Part shown: positions 1 through 8,741 of the stretch, in pieces
Numbering within the stretch: the stretch's first letter is position 1
How the letters are laid out: each line of letters starts with the position of its first letter
Assembly: GCA_902514805.1 (NCBI GenBank)
Contig: CABXSF010000006.1
Location: forward strand, 1 to 43,283
DNA: 43,283 bases
Direction: 5' to 3'
Source: an uncultured Pelagibacteraceae bacterium
Lineage (GTDB): Bacteria; Pseudomonadota; Alphaproteobacteria; Pelagibacterales; Pelagibacteraceae
Notes under the pieces: generated by a model
The model's database searches: none
The model's input: only the letters and a program-made list of their open reading frames with translations
Told to the model about the DNA's origin: nothing
Program-made: the position numbers and the translations under genes

Positions 1-2240
1 ACTAAATAGTTTAATTGAGATTTATTATTAGATTTTTCTAAGGAAAGAGTTGCCCCGTCATATTCTTTTTTCTTGTTGAAAACAGCAACATCAAATTCAT
101 TATTCATAAATTTATATTTTGATAACTTAAGTTCTGAACCATCCTTGACAGCAACCCCAAGTTTTGAATTTTGAAAATTTAAATTTGTTATTTCACCCTT
201 AGAATTTTCACCAAAGCTCAATCCTTTATCTTTTATATTGGAACCTTTTATAAAATTTCCCACAACTATTGCTCCTGAAATGTCTAAACAATCATTATCA
301 ATATTATTGCAATAAATATTGTTGAACTTTAGCTTACCAAAATCAATATCAATAGCATCTGATTTTATATTTTTTACTATTAAGTTAGTAATATTGCTGT
401 TCGATGAAATGATATTTATTGCATCTTCGCTATTAGATAAAACAATTTCTGTATCCTTAATTTCTACATTAGAGTTAATGATATTGATCCCAGCATATAA
501 AATTTTATCTTTGTCTTTTGGGTATGACAAATTTTTCAAAATAACGTTACTTAGTCTAAAATCATTTCCTGATAAAATTAGAGATCCAATGTTTTTATTG
601 CTATAGATTGTAATTGGTTGGGTTTTTGTACCATTAAAAAAAATTGAGCCCTCTGAAAAAATCGAAACATCTTTATCAAAAAAAATTTTGACACCTGGCT
701 GTATAATTAAATTTTTATTTTCTGCTAAGTAAAGATTTTCATCAATAATAAGGTCACTTTGTAAAATATAATTATTTTCTAAACTCTTAATTTCTTTTTT
801 ACTAAGTAAATCTTTTACTTTAAATACACCTTGGCTGTGTGGTTTATTTTTAGCAAATTTTTTTTCAATTTCTATTAATCTTGTTCTAATATAATCTGAC
901 CTTTCAAATAAGTAGTTTTGATTAAAAATATAAAGACCTAAACCTTTATAAAGACCCCTATCCTTTTTTGATGTTTCACTTAAGAATTGATCATTATAAA
1001 AATCTATTTTGTGTTTATTTATCTCATAAAAATCTTCTATCAAATCCAAAGATGAAATTTCTCTTAACTTTTGAAGATATAGATCTTTAAATTTATCATT
1101 TTCTAAAAATCTTAGGTACCATTCTCTTTCATCACAAATATAACTACAATTTTTATTTTTTGGGTCCAAAAAATCCAAAATTAGAAAATCTTGAAATAAA
1201 TTTGGACTATAATGGCCATCAAAGCCTATAGGCTCAAATTTTGCTAACACCGGATTGTAATAAAGTTTTACACTTTTAGGTATTGAACCATGAAAATTTC
1301 CAGTCAAATCAATTATTGCAAAATAAGTTGCCCATTTTTCTAAATCAAATATTTGTTCAATATTTTCTTTTTCATTTTTAATATTCTCTAATTTTTCATA
1401 TGCACTTTTAATAAGTTCAGAATAATTTGATTGCCAATAATTTTGAGAATACAAATCATATTCAACTTTTGGATAAGTAAAGCTTTTTGTCTCCTCTAAA
1501 CCAAAAATAGGTCCGTTTCTCTTTTTATTTCTTTCAATAAGTTCCTTGGAAAAACCTTCCTCAACAGCATAAATACCTTGTTTATTGTCATTAAGCGACA
1601 GATTAATAAAAAAATATTTTAGAGCAATCAAATCGTTTCTCTCAATAAATTTATGAAAAATATATTCATATATATAATTTCTTGTTATTGGTTTTTGGAC
1701 AGAAAATTCTTCAAGTCCCCAAATTCTCTCATCTCCTCTAATATCAATTCTATAGGAAGTTTGATTTTTATCATACCAATGTAAAACCCTGTCCCCTTTT
1801 ACTCTAAGTTTTATTTTAAAATCTTTTTGATTATGATTTAATGATGCTCTAGAAAATTTCGGAACTTCTGTATATAAACCGTCAAGTTTATTCGTTCTTT
1901 GTAATTCCAAATTATAAAGATTTTCCTGATTTATCTTGAGAGTTACATTTTCTAAATCATTTTTAAAAAAAATATATTTCAGGGATTTTAAATTATAATA
2001 AATATAGTCGTCTATTTCAAAAAAACTGAAGCCTAGATATTTATCGATAATAATCTTGTCAATTTTTTTAAAAACTTCCACTGGCCTATATCTTTCATAC
2101 ATGCCACTATTAAAATAGTGAAATACTAAAACTACGAATATAAGTAAACAAATGGAACCTAGAATTTGAATTAATCTATTTAAAAATCTAAGAATTAAAT
2201 TTAAAAAGGGAATTTGATTTAATTTGTTTTTAATAATCAC
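1..2240 (-). CDS. CotH-like kinase-fold protein fused to a C-terminal beta-helix (3' end outside window)
   Basis: I translated this frame by hand; it is open from a GTG at 2240 to the window edge, about 746 residues, and the C-terminus is missing. An in-frame stop lies four codons upstream (TAA at 2252-2250). The first ATG lies downstream of the N-terminal hydrophobic segment (roughly residues 15-44), so the GTG, 18 bases after the DUF4956 stop, is the best start. Residues about 120-450 look like a CotH spore-coat kinase domain: a KVKGD...HW...SYRIDIRGD stretch, then ITRNYIYEY, a Gly-Ile-Tyr-Ala-Val-Glu-Glu element, and FDGHY where family members often have a WD-D metal site. From about residue 500, short repeats rich in Asn, Ile and Ser (such as SNVEIKDTEI) look like a right-handed parallel beta-helix. 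CotH and DUF4956 proteins are known neighbours, often with a VTC polyphosphate polymerase. Substrate unknown; probably membrane-anchored with the bulk outside the cytoplasm. Confidence 0.75.
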   Translation of the reverse strand, partial: MIIKNKLNQIPFLNLILRFLNRLIQILGSICLLIFVVLVFHYFNSGMYERYRPVEVFKKIDKIIIDKYLGFSFFEIDDYIYYNLKSLKYIFFKNDLENVTLKINQENLYNLELQRTNKLDGLYTEVPKFSRASLNHNQKDFKIKLRVKGDRVLHWYDKNQTSYRIDIRGDERIWGLEEFSVQKPITRNYIYEYIFHKFIERNDLIALKYFFINLSLNDNKQGIYAVEEGFSKELIERNKKRNGPIFGLEETKSFTYPKVEYDLYSQNYWQSNYSELIKSAYEKLENIKNEKENIEQIFDLEKWATYFAIIDLTGNFHGSIPKSVKLYYNPVLAKFEPIGFDGHYSPNLFQDFLILDFLDPKNKNCSYICDEREWYLRFLENDKFKDLYLQKLREISSLDLIEDFYEINKHKIDFYNDQFLSETSKKDRGLYKGLGLYIFNQNYLFERSDYIRTRLIEIEKKFAKNKPHSQGVFKVKDLLSKKEIKSLENNYILQSDLIIDENLYLAENKNLIIQPGVKIFFDKDVSIFSEGSIFFNGTKTQPITIYSNKNIGSLILSGNDFRLSNVILKNLSYPKDKDKILYAGINIINSNVEIKDTEIVLSNSEDAINIISSNSNITNLIVKNIKSDAIDIDFGKLKFNNIYCNNIDNDCLDISGAIVVGNFIKGSNIKDKGLSFGENSKGEITNLNFQNSKLGVAVKDGSELKLSKYKFMNNEFDVAVFNKKKEYDGATLSLEKSNNKSQLNYL

Positions 2241-2258
2241 TTTATTTGGTTAAGTGGT

Positions 2259-2972
2259 TTATTCAAAAGCTCCTGATTTTGAATAAATTGATATGTTTAC
2301 ATTTTCATTACTTATTTTTGAAATATTTTTTAATATTTTCTCTACATTCTCGCTGTCAGATTCGTACCAAAAAACATAATTACTTGACGTTTTTTCAATG
2401 TTTGCTGACTTTAATTTCAAGTATTTAAAATTTGATTTTAATTGATTAATAATTTCATCAATACTTTTTTTGTCATTATTTAAAACATTTACACTTAAAA
2501 TATTAGAATCAGAAATCAAATTGCCATTATTAACTTTTTTGCTTTTATATATATTTCTTATAAATAAAAAAGTAAGAATAATTATAGTAGCTATAATTGA
2601 TAATGAAAATTGATTAGCTCCATTTGCTAAACCAATTGCAATAATAAAAAATAGATAAACCAATTCCTCAGGTTCTTTTATTGCTGCTCTAAACCTTACT
2701 ATCGACAATGCACCTACTAATCCTAGGGATAGGGCTAGTGAAAATTTAATTACTGTAATTACTAATGTGGTTATTATCGCTAACGGAATAAAAGTATCAG
2801 AAAAATAATCTTTATCATTAAGAGCTCTTCCAACTTTTATATAAGTAAGCTTTACAATATAAGCTAAAACAAGCGACAACAGAATTGCTATAAAGAAATT
2901 ACCAAAATCAATTTGGATATTTGAATTTAAGAAAAAGTTTTCTAAGGTTTTATCTAATAATTGGTTATCCAT
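2259..2972 (-). CDS. DUF4956 family membrane protein
   Basis: This 237-residue protein has an N-terminal hydrophobic segment (about residues 23-46), two or three more between residues 60 and 137, and a soluble C-terminal half. The stretch around residues 80-102, with GLVGALSIVRFRAAIKEPEE, is the conserved core I associate with DUF4956 proteins. The function of the family is not established. It often lies beside CotH-like proteins and VTC-domain polyphosphate polymerases, and the downstream gene here is CotH-like, which supports the call. The two genes are 18 bases apart and probably co-transcribed. A spacer of 41 bases separates it from mnmA upstream, so it may share that transcript. No VTC gene is visible, but the window ends inside the next gene. 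Confidence 0.8.
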   Translation of the reverse strand: MDNQLLDKTLENFFLNSNIQIDFGNFFIAILLSLVLAYIVKLTYIKVGRALNDKDYFSDTFIPLAIITTLVITVIKFSLALSLGLVGALSIVRFRAAIKEPEELVYLFFIIAIGLANGANQFSLSIIATIIILTFLFIRNIYKSKKVNNGNLISDSNILSVNVLNNDKKSIDEIINQLKSNFKYLKLKSANIEKTSSNYVFWYESDSENVEKILKNISKISNENVNISIYSKSGAFE

Positions 2973-3013
2973 AAGTTAATAATAAACTAAAATTGCCAAT
3001 AATCAAAGAAAGA

Positions 3014-4129
3014 TCAATTCCTTATCCATCCACCGCCTAAGACTTTATAACCATTTTTATTTTTTTGATAAAAAACACATGCTTGACCTGGAGATACACC
3101 ATATTCGTCCTCCATTAAATTTACCTTGGCTTTTGAACCTAATAACTCGACTTTTGAGGGAATTAACTTTCCTGTTGATCTTATCTTCACATAAATTTTT
3201 TCATTTAATTCGTTATTTTCACATAAAATATTTAGTGCATCTAAATTAATAATTCTTTTTGCTAAGTATTTTTTTGGCCCAACAATTATTTCATTATTCT
3301 TTGGATCAATTTCTATGACATACAGTGGATCCTTATCAGAAACCTTAATGCCTCTTCTTTGTCCGATAGTAAAATTTACTATGCCATTATGGACCCCAAT
3401 TACCTTTCCCTCAATGTTTTTTATATTTCCTTTTACAAATGCCTTGGGTTCAAATTTTTTAATTACAGATGAATAGTCTCCATTAGGAACAAAACAAATA
3501 TCCTGACTATCTGGTTTATTTGCTACATTTAAATGAAGTTTTTTTGCTATATCTCTTGTCTCATCTTTTAGCAAGTTTCCCAAAGGAAACCTTAAAAAGT
3601 TTAACTGATCCCTCTTTGTATTAAAAAGAAAATAGCTTTGATCCCTATTATGATCCTGTGCACGATACATTTCATTTTTTTTTCCATTAAATATCGATCT
3701 TACATAATGACCAGTTATCAAGGCATCTGCTTTTAAATCTTTAGCCTCCATAAAAAGATCTTTAAATTTTACTGTTTGATTACACTGAACACATGGTATT
3801 GGAGTTTCACCTTTTAAGTAACTCTCTACAAAATTATCAATTACACCCTCTTTGAATTTATTTTGATAATATAATATTTTATGATCAATATCTAATTTAT
3901 GTGCAACCCTTTTTGCATCTAATATATCTTGACCAGCGCAACATTGTTTCGATTGGGAGACTTGTTTGGTATCATCATAAAGTTTAAGTGTAACACCAAT
4001 TACTTTGTAACCTTCTTTTTTCATCAATCCAGCCACTGTTGAAGAGTCTACTCCTCCTGACATTGCAACCACTACGACTGTATCTTTTGTCTTTTTTTCA
4101 ATTCCTATTGAGTTTAAATTGTTTTTCAT
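3014..4129 (-). CDS. mnmA: tRNA-specific 2-thiouridylase MnmA
   Basis: MnmA inserts sulfur at C2 of the wobble uridine in tRNAs for Lys, Glu and Gln. It adenylates the base and then transfers persulfide sulfur received from the cysteine desulfurase relay. The 371-residue length is normal. The PP-loop SGGVDSS lies at residues 24-30. The catalytic cysteine is Cys116 in PCVQCN and the persulfide cysteine is Cys212 in SQDICF. The GHYVR motif at 140-144 and the C-terminal GGGWI are also typical. An extra Cys pair (Cys63-Cys64, KQCCAGQD) is seen in many alphaproteobacterial members. It is divergent from the DUF3553-cysQ genes, with only about 43 bases between the starts. Confidence 0.96.
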   Translation of the reverse strand: MKNNLNSIGIEKKTKDTVVVVAMSGGVDSSTVAGLMKKEGYKVIGVTLKLYDDTKQVSQSKQCCAGQDILDAKRVAHKLDIDHKILYYQNKFKEGVIDNFVESYLKGETPIPCVQCNQTVKFKDLFMEAKDLKADALITGHYVRSIFNGKKNEMYRAQDHNRDQSYFLFNTKRDQLNFLRFPLGNLLKDETRDIAKKLHLNVANKPDSQDICFVPNGDYSSVIKKFEPKAFVKGNIKNIEGKVIGVHNGIVNFTIGQRRGIKVSDKDPLYVIEIDPKNNEIIVGPKKYLAKRIINLDALNILCENNELNEKIYVKIRSTGKLIPSKVELLGSKAKVNLMEDEYGVSPGQACVFYQKNKNGYKVLGGGWIRN

Positions 4130-4172
4130 AAACTTTAAAATTATACTATTTTTATTTAAAAAACTAAATTAA

Positions 4173-4337
4173 ATGATTTTTGATTATGAACCAGGTGACA
4201 AAGTGATTAATCCTAAAAATAAGGATTGGGGCGTTGGCCAAATTCAATCAATTATAAAAGGGAAAGTTACTGTAAATTTTGAAAATGTTGGTAAAAAAGT
4301 AATCAACGCTAATTTAATTGAACTGATAAAGATTTGA
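4173..4337 (+). CDS. DUF3553 small protein
   Basis: A 54-residue ORF starting at ATG 4173 and ending TGA 4337, only 6 bases before cysQ. The sequence (FDYEPGDKVINPKNKDWGVG near the start, then VTVNFENVGKKVINANLIEL) matches the small alphaproteobacterial DUF3553 family, which has a PGD-V-NP-DWG-GQ-Q pattern and looks like a single SH3-like beta-barrel. The first residues pack tightly against the divergent mnmA promoter region. The role is unknown. Its proximity to cysQ suggests co-transcription. The family pattern makes it convincing despite its size. Confidence 0.85.
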   Translation: MIFDYEPGDKVINPKNKDWGVGQIQSIIKGKVTVNFENVGKKVINANLIELIKI

Positions 4338-4343
4338 TAAAGA

Positions 4344-5126
4344 ATGGATTTAGAAAATAAAAAAAAAATCGTGTTTGATTTAATCGGCACTTTCCAAACC
4401 GCTAGTAAATTGTCTTTATCATTAAGAGAGAAAGGTCTTAAAGAAACCATTAAAGAAGATAATACCCCAGTTACAAACGGCGATCTTGAGGTTAACAAGT
4501 TATTGATAGATAAGATTAGTAAATTGACACCAAACACTCCTATAGTCTCTGAAGAGACTTCTGAAAATAAAGATTTAGAAAACCTCTCAACTTTTTGGCT
4601 TATCGATCCAATAGATGGCACTTATGATTATATCAATAATAAAGATGAATTTACTTTAAACGCTGCCCTCATTATTAATAAAGTTCCTGAAATAGGTATT
4701 ATAAGTGCTCCAGCGAAAAATAGATTATTTTACACGTACGGGGATGGGAATTCATTTGAGATAATTAATGATAAAGCTCAGTTATTAAACTCTAAAATAA
4801 ATAACAAAGATCAGGAAAATATTAAGGCTGTGAGTTATTCAGATAAACTTAAAAATGAAATTAAAGATATTCATGACAAATTTAAAGTAGTTAGTTATAC
4901 AAAAATGAAAAGTTCTCTCAAATTTTGTGTTATTGCAGCAGGTGAATTTGATGTTTATGTGGCTGAGCCAAGGGCATCTGAATGGGACATAGCAGCAGGA
5001 GATGCAATTTTAAGTAATTCTGGTGGCTCCATTACAGACATGAATGGAGAAAAAATTTGCTATGGAAAAAAAGATTTTAAAAATCCTGGTATAATTTTGA
5101 AAAGTGCAAGATTAAATAATGGATGA
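4344..5126 (+). CDS. cysQ: CysQ-type 3'(2'),5'-bisphosphate nucleotidase (inositol monophosphatase superfamily)
   Basis: This 260-residue enzyme belongs to the Li+-sensitive, Mg2+-dependent phosphatase superfamily. Metal ligands are visible: Glu70-Glu71 in VSEET, Asp88 and Asp91 in the signature DPIDGT (88-93), and Asp215 in WDIAAGD. CysQ members usually hydrolyse 3'-phosphoadenosine 5'-phosphate (PAP) to AMP, or inositol phosphates; the sequence alone does not separate these. PAP arises from sulfotransferase reactions and from acyl-carrier-protein phosphopantetheinylation, so PAP removal is useful even without sulfate assimilation. It follows DUF3553 by 6 bases, and the next small gene overlaps its end by 8 bases. 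Confidence 0.9.
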   Translation: MDLENKKKIVFDLIGTFQTASKLSLSLREKGLKETIKEDNTPVTNGDLEVNKLLIDKISKLTPNTPIVSEETSENKDLENLSTFWLIDPIDGTYDYINNKDEFTLNAALIINKVPEIGIISAPAKNRLFYTYGDGNSFEIINDKAQLLNSKINNKDQENIKAVSYSDKLKNEIKDIHDKFKVVSYTKMKSSLKFCVIAAGEFDVYVAEPRASEWDIAAGDAILSNSGGSITDMNGEKICYGKKDFKNPGIILKSARLNNG

Positions 5127-5268
5127 ACAGTTAAGAATTATATTAATTATTATAGTATCAGTTTCTATTTTTGGTTTGATTGTTTTTGTATTAGTAAAAA
5201 ACTACATAAAATCCAAGGTAGATTATTATTTAAATAAAAAAAATGAGAAGACTACAAAAGACGAATAA
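5119..5268 (+). CDS. small single-pass membrane protein
   Basis: A 49-residue ORF starting at ATG 5119, inside the last codons of cysQ (8-base overlap), and ending TAA 5266-5268. After a charged MDEQLR start, residues 7-27 form one continuous hydrophobic helix. The rest is a Lys-rich tail ending NEKTTKDE. Its 3' end overlaps the convergent recX stop by 17 bases. The overlap with cysQ suggests translational coupling, and the clean hydrophobic-then-basic architecture argues that it is real. I do not recognise a family and assign no function. Confidence 0.55.
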   Translation: MDEQLRIILIIIVSVSIFGLIVFVLVKNYIKSKVDYYLNKKNEKTTKDE

Positions 5269-5815
5269 TTTTCTCGTATTCATCTTTTGATAAATCCATA
5301 ATTCTTTTTGAAGTTTCGAAACCAAACCCGTTTCTTGCTAATATTCCGATATCTTTTTTAAAAAAAATAGGCCTATTATCTTCTGACCTATGAGGCCCGA
5401 TTTTTTTCTTTTTACAGAGTTTTATTGCAGAAAAAAAGTCTTGATCATCATTATTTTCTTTTATTTTATCTAGCGTTTCTTTAACAAATTTGTCTTTAAT
5501 TCCTTTGGACATTAGGTAGCTTCTAATTTTGTTAATTGAACTACCTCTTTGAATCAAATTTTTTGCTTTGCTCTCAGAATAAAATTGATCATTTATAAAC
5601 TTAGATTGCTCTAAATCTGACAATACAATATCTATTAGGTTTTGATAATTGCCCTTTTTCATGTTTGTGGAACCAGACTTTAAATATTTCTTCAGTAAAT
5701 ATGTTCTTAATTGCTGTTTAGAGGGAGCATATTTTTCAATGTATTTTAGGGAAAAATCTCGTATCTCAGATACAGTAAATTCTAAACTTTTTTTTTTATT
5801 TTTTAAGGGAATCAT
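5252..5815 (-). CDS. recX: regulatory protein RecX
   Basis: RecX caps RecA filaments and inhibits RecA recombinase and coprotease activity. The 187-residue sequence shows the three-helix tandem repeats of the family: LRTYLLKKYLKSG..., then FINDQFYSESKAKNLIQRG, SINKIRSYLMSKGI, and a third copy near the C-terminus (IGILARNGFGFETSKRIMDL). It is not next to recA here; the family is often unlinked in alphaproteobacteria. It is divergent from the ABA4-like gene, with 28 bases between the starts. Confidence 0.85.
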   Translation of the reverse strand: MIPLKNKKKSLEFTVSEIRDFSLKYIEKYAPSKQQLRTYLLKKYLKSGSTNMKKGNYQNLIDIVLSDLEQSKFINDQFYSESKAKNLIQRGSSINKIRSYLMSKGIKDKFVKETLDKIKENNDDQDFFSAIKLCKKKKIGPHRSEDNRPIFFKKDIGILARNGFGFETSKRIMDLSKDEYEKIIRLL

Positions 5816-5843
5816 TATAATTTTTATTATATTATAACCTCAA

Positions 5844-6317
5844 ATGATTGAACAAATTAATAATTTTTTCACAATTGAAATGATCTATCTTTGGTTGAAT
5901 TTAGGTGTTCTACCTTTTTGGATTATTCTATTTTTTTTTCCTCACTCATTTATGAGTAAATATTTAGTTAGATCAATTTTTCCCTTTATGGTCTTCTCCT
6001 TCGTTTACGTTTATCTGTTATACTATTTTTTTATATCAGATTTCAATTTTCAGAATAATTTTACACTTTATTTAAGCCTTGAAAATTTATCAGATCTTTT
6101 TTCAGAAAATGGTTTTTTAATAATGTTTTGGTGTCATTTTTTAGCAGTAAACTTATTTTGTGGAGCGTGGATTGTATCTGATAGTATAAAGCTCTCAATT
6201 TCAAAATTTTTAATTTTTTTTCCTTTACTGGTTACCTATTTAATAGGTCCTTTAGGATTATTTATTTATTGGTTAATCAGGATTTTTTTTGCAAGAAGAA
6301 TGTCGTTGTATGAATAA
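5844..6317 (+). CDS. ABA4-like (DUF4281) integral membrane protein
   Basis: A 157-residue protein with about four transmembrane helices (residues about 14-32, 41-65, 92-113, 122-148). The segments MFWCHFLAVNLFCGAWIVSDS and YLIGPLGLFIYWLIR match the conserved core of the ABA4-like family, named after the plant protein needed for neoxanthin formation. In bacteria the function is not established. Links to carotenoids are only by homology, and no carotenoid genes occur in this window. Its end overlaps the start of the next gene by 8 bases, so the two are likely translationally coupled. Confidence 0.75.
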   Translation: MIEQINNFFTIEMIYLWLNLGVLPFWIILFFFPHSFMSKYLVRSIFPFMVFSFVYVYLLYYFFISDFNFQNNFTLYLSLENLSDLFSENGFLIMFWCHFLAVNLFCGAWIVSDSIKLSISKFLIFFPLLVTYLIGPLGLFIYWLIRIFFARRMSLYE

Positions 6318-6894
6318 ATCTATTCAATTTTATTACGATTTTTCAAGCCCTTATACTTATATAGCACATAAAAAAATTAGAGAAATTCAAAAAAAAAATA
6401 CAGTAAAATTTATTTACTGTCCTATGCTTTTAGGGGGATTACATAAGCTAGCTGGAATTACAGCCAATGCCTTTATAAAAAACAAAAATGAGTTTATGAG
6501 ACGAGACTGCGAAATGGTTTCAAAAAAACTCAAAATTGATTTCAAGTTTAATGATTATTTTCCAATAAGCTCTCTTAATTTAATGAGAGGATCATTAGTT
6601 ACAAGTAAAGAAATATTAGATAAGTATATCGATTGTTTTTTTGATGCATATTGGAAAGACAATATAAATCTCTCTGATGATGAAACTTTTAAGGAAAAAC
6701 TGAAAGATCTTCAAATAGACATAGATACTTTTTTAAAAGATATCAGTAATAAAGAGACAAAAGAAAAATTGATCAAACTAACAAAAGATGCTTATGATAG
6801 AAAAATCTTTGGAGCACCAACATTTATTTATAATGATAAAATATTTTGGGGTCAGGACAGATTAAATTACGCTATAGAGGAATTTTCTAAATAA
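6310..6894 (+). CDS. DsbA-fold / 2-hydroxychromene-2-carboxylate isomerase family protein
   Basis: The frame opens at 6289, but ATG 6310, beginning MNKSIQFYYDFSSPY, is the natural start for this thioredoxin-like (kappa GST/DsbA) family and overlaps the ABA4-like stop by 8 bases. It gives 194 residues, the usual family length. The SSPYTYIA motif near residues 11-18 places Ser where DsbA has its CxxC, as in HCCA isomerases and kappa-class GSTs that use glutathione. The C-terminal GAPTFIYNDKIFWGQDRL element is the conserved cis-Pro and substrate loop. The natural substrate is unknown. It converges with the rhodanese gene, overlapping by 8 bases. Confidence 0.85.
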   Translation: MNKSIQFYYDFSSPYTYIAHKKIREIQKKNTVKFIYCPMLLGGLHKLAGITANAFIKNKNEFMRRDCEMVSKKLKIDFKFNDYFPISSLNLMRGSLVTSKEILDKYIDCFFDAYWKDNINLSDDETFKEKLKDLQIDIDTFLKDISNKETKEKLIKLTKDAYDRKIFGAPTFIYNDKIFWGQDRLNYAIEEFSK

Positions 6895-7270
6895 TTTCAA
6901 ATTCACCATCTTTAATAGCGCCGAAACCTCCATCAACATGTGATACATTTTTAAAACCCATATCTTGGAGTGATTTCGCAGCTAAAGCAGATCTTAATCC
7001 ACCTGCACAGAAAAGAACTATTTCTTTAGATGGATCAATTTTTCCTTGTTTATAATATGCACTATTTGGATCAATCCAAAATTCAAGCATACCTCTCGGT
7101 ATATGCAATGATCCTTCTACTCTTCCCTCTTTTTCAAGCTCTCTTACATCCCTTATATCAATCAAATTGCAACTACCATCTTTATGCAATTTTGAAGCCT
7201 CTGTGTGAGAAATCGTTTTGATTTCTTTCAATGCATCATTTACAAGTTCTTTGGATGATTTAATTGTCAT
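6887..7270 (-). CDS. rhodanese-domain sulfurtransferase
   Basis: A single rhodanese domain of 127 residues. The N-terminal element NLIDIRDVRELEKEG (about 35-49) and the HIPRG turn (56-60) precede the active-site loop FCAGGLRS, whose nucleophile is Cys88. Such stand-alone rhodaneses carry persulfide sulfur, but the in vivo donor and acceptor are not known. It is transcribed away from the glycosyltransferase gene with 28 bases between the starts. There is no signal peptide, so it is probably cytoplasmic. Confidence 0.88.
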   Translation of the reverse strand: MTIKSSKELVNDALKEIKTISHTEASKLHKDGSCNLIDIRDVRELEKEGRVEGSLHIPRGMLEFWIDPNSAYYKQGKIDPSKEIVLFCAGGLRSALAAKSLQDMGFKNVSHVDGGFGAIKDGEFEII

Positions 7271-7298
7271 AATTATATATATTGTAATATCAGATTAA

Positions 7299-8294
7299 AT
7301 GAAAAAAAACATCTTTAAAAAATTATTCATAAAGTTTTCTAAATTGTTAGGTTTTGAAATTATTGATCAGAGTGAATTTAATTCTCCTACTTTGAACAAG
7401 AAATTAAATGAAAAACTCTCGAATATAAAAAAGTCGATAGTATTACCTTTGGGTGAAGTTAAATTAACTAGAAAAATTCAAAGTTTAAGCATTATTTTTA
7501 GAACAAATACTAATATTGAAATTTGGGATCAAAATAAAAAAAGAGTATTTGAGAAACCTAAAATTGAGTATGCTTTAAGATGTTTAAATTCTGTAATTAA
7601 ATCGATTAAAAAAACTAAGGAACTTAAGCCAGATACTTTAATAAAATTTAAAGTTATTGATGACAATTCAAGTGATGAAAATCTCAAAAAATTGAAAGAC
7701 TTGATAAACACACATAACGTAGACTGTGAAATTATTCATCACGATAATAGCGAACATAAAGAAAAAATAGCAGCTGAAAATAATCAAGAAACATTCGGAA
7801 ATCTCTCAAGTTTATTAAAATGCTTCGAAATTGCAAAAAAAGACCAATCAGATCTCATATATTTTGTAGAGGATGATTATCTCCATTATGAGAATTCATT
7901 GGTTGATATGTTGAATACTTATGAAAGAGTAAGCTCTCAACATAAAGATGAAATTATAATTTGTCCAAGCGATTATCCTTTTAATTATATGAATAATGAA
8001 AAAACAAACATATTAATTGGAAGTCAACAACATTGGCGAACGATCACAAAAATGCTTTGCACATTTGTGATTTCAAAAAAAATGTTTCAAAAACATATAG
8101 ATAATTTTGAAAAAACTTGTGAGAAAAGACACGAACCTTTCGAAAAATATTTAAATAAAATTTTAGAGGTGGAAATTGGTATTTCACCTATAAAATCATT
8201 AGCAATACATATGACTAACATTAATTCAAGTTACGGTTTATCACCATTTATAGACATAAAAAAACTTTGGGAAGAAAATAGAATTAGCCAATGA
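7299..8294 (+). CDS. GT-A fold (family 2-like) glycosyltransferase
   Basis: A 331-residue protein with the two hallmarks of a GT-A enzyme. An early nucleotide-binding Asp pair sits in KVIDDNSSD (about 118-126), and a DxD-like metal site sits in YFVEDDYLHY (about 188-197). Between them lies a charged helix typical of these enzymes. The first 90 residues are an unusual Lys-rich N-terminal region without a clear domain. Sugar donor and acceptor cannot be told from sequence. The last four bases overlap the peroxiredoxin start (ATGA), so the two are co-translated even though no functional link is obvious. Confidence 0.7.
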   Translation: MKKNIFKKLFIKFSKLLGFEIIDQSEFNSPTLNKKLNEKLSNIKKSIVLPLGEVKLTRKIQSLSIIFRTNTNIEIWDQNKKRVFEKPKIEYALRCLNSVIKSIKKTKELKPDTLIKFKVIDDNSSDENLKKLKDLINTHNVDCEIIHHDNSEHKEKIAAENNQETFGNLSSLLKCFEIAKKDQSDLIYFVEDDYLHYENSLVDMLNTYERVSSQHKDEIIICPSDYPFNYMNNEKTNILIGSQQHWRTITKMLCTFVISKKMFQKHIDNFEKTCEKRHEPFEKYLNKILEVEIGISPIKSLAIHMTNINSSYGLSPFIDIKKLWEENRISQ

Positions 8295-8740
8295 CCGTGA
8301 AGGCTCCAAATTTTAAGTTAATAAGTACCTCTGATGAGGTTGTAGAATTGAACAAAATTAAATCAAAACTTATTGTTTTATATTTTTACCCAAAAGATGA
8401 TACCCCAGGGTGTACTTTAGAAACAAAAGATTTTAATAGTCTAATAAGTAAATTTTCAAAAAGTAATTGCAATGTGTACGGAATATCAAAAGATAGTTTG
8501 GAAAGTCACAAAAAATTTAAAAAAAAATATAAAATTAAATTTGATTTACTTTCTGATGAAAAAAAAATTGCAATTAAGGCGTATAAAGTTTGGGGAAAGA
8601 AGCAATTTATGGGTAAAGAATTTATGGGATTAATAAGAAGTAGTTTCTTGATTAAAGACAAAAAAATTATTAAAGAATGGAGATCTGTCCGTGTGAAAAA
8701 CCATGCTCAAGAAATTTTGAATTATATTCTAAATAGATAA
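8291..8740 (+). CDS. bcp: BCP/PrxQ-type peroxiredoxin
   Basis: This is a 149-residue thiol peroxidase that reduces hydrogen peroxide and organic peroxides. The peroxidatic cysteine is Cys41 in the signature PKDDTPGCTLE. In most Escherichia-type BCPs a resolving cysteine lies five residues later; here that position is Lys46, and the only other cysteine is Cys60. The enzyme is therefore either 1-Cys or resolves through Cys60 or a partner protein. It begins within the end of the glycosyltransferase gene (4-base overlap) and ends at a strong bidirectional terminator. Confidence 0.92.
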   Translation: MTVKAPNFKLISTSDEVVELNKIKSKLIVLYFYPKDDTPGCTLETKDFNSLISKFSKSNCNVYGISKDSLESHKKFKKKYKIKFDLLSDEKKIAIKAYKVWGKKQFMGKEFMGLIRSSFLIKDKKIIKEWRSVRVKNHAQEILNYILNR

Positions 8741-8741
8741 A

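Noticed and set aside
319-606. A 95-codon plus-strand ORF at the left end
   Set aside because: It lies opposite the beta-helix repeats of the CotH-like gene. The minus-strand frame gives a coherent repeat protein across the whole region, and this ORF shows no family features.
6289-6309. ATG 6289 as the start of the DsbA-like protein
   Set aside because: It would add MQEECRC, absent from the family pattern, and overlap the upstream gene by 29 bases. ATG 6310 gives the normal N-terminus.
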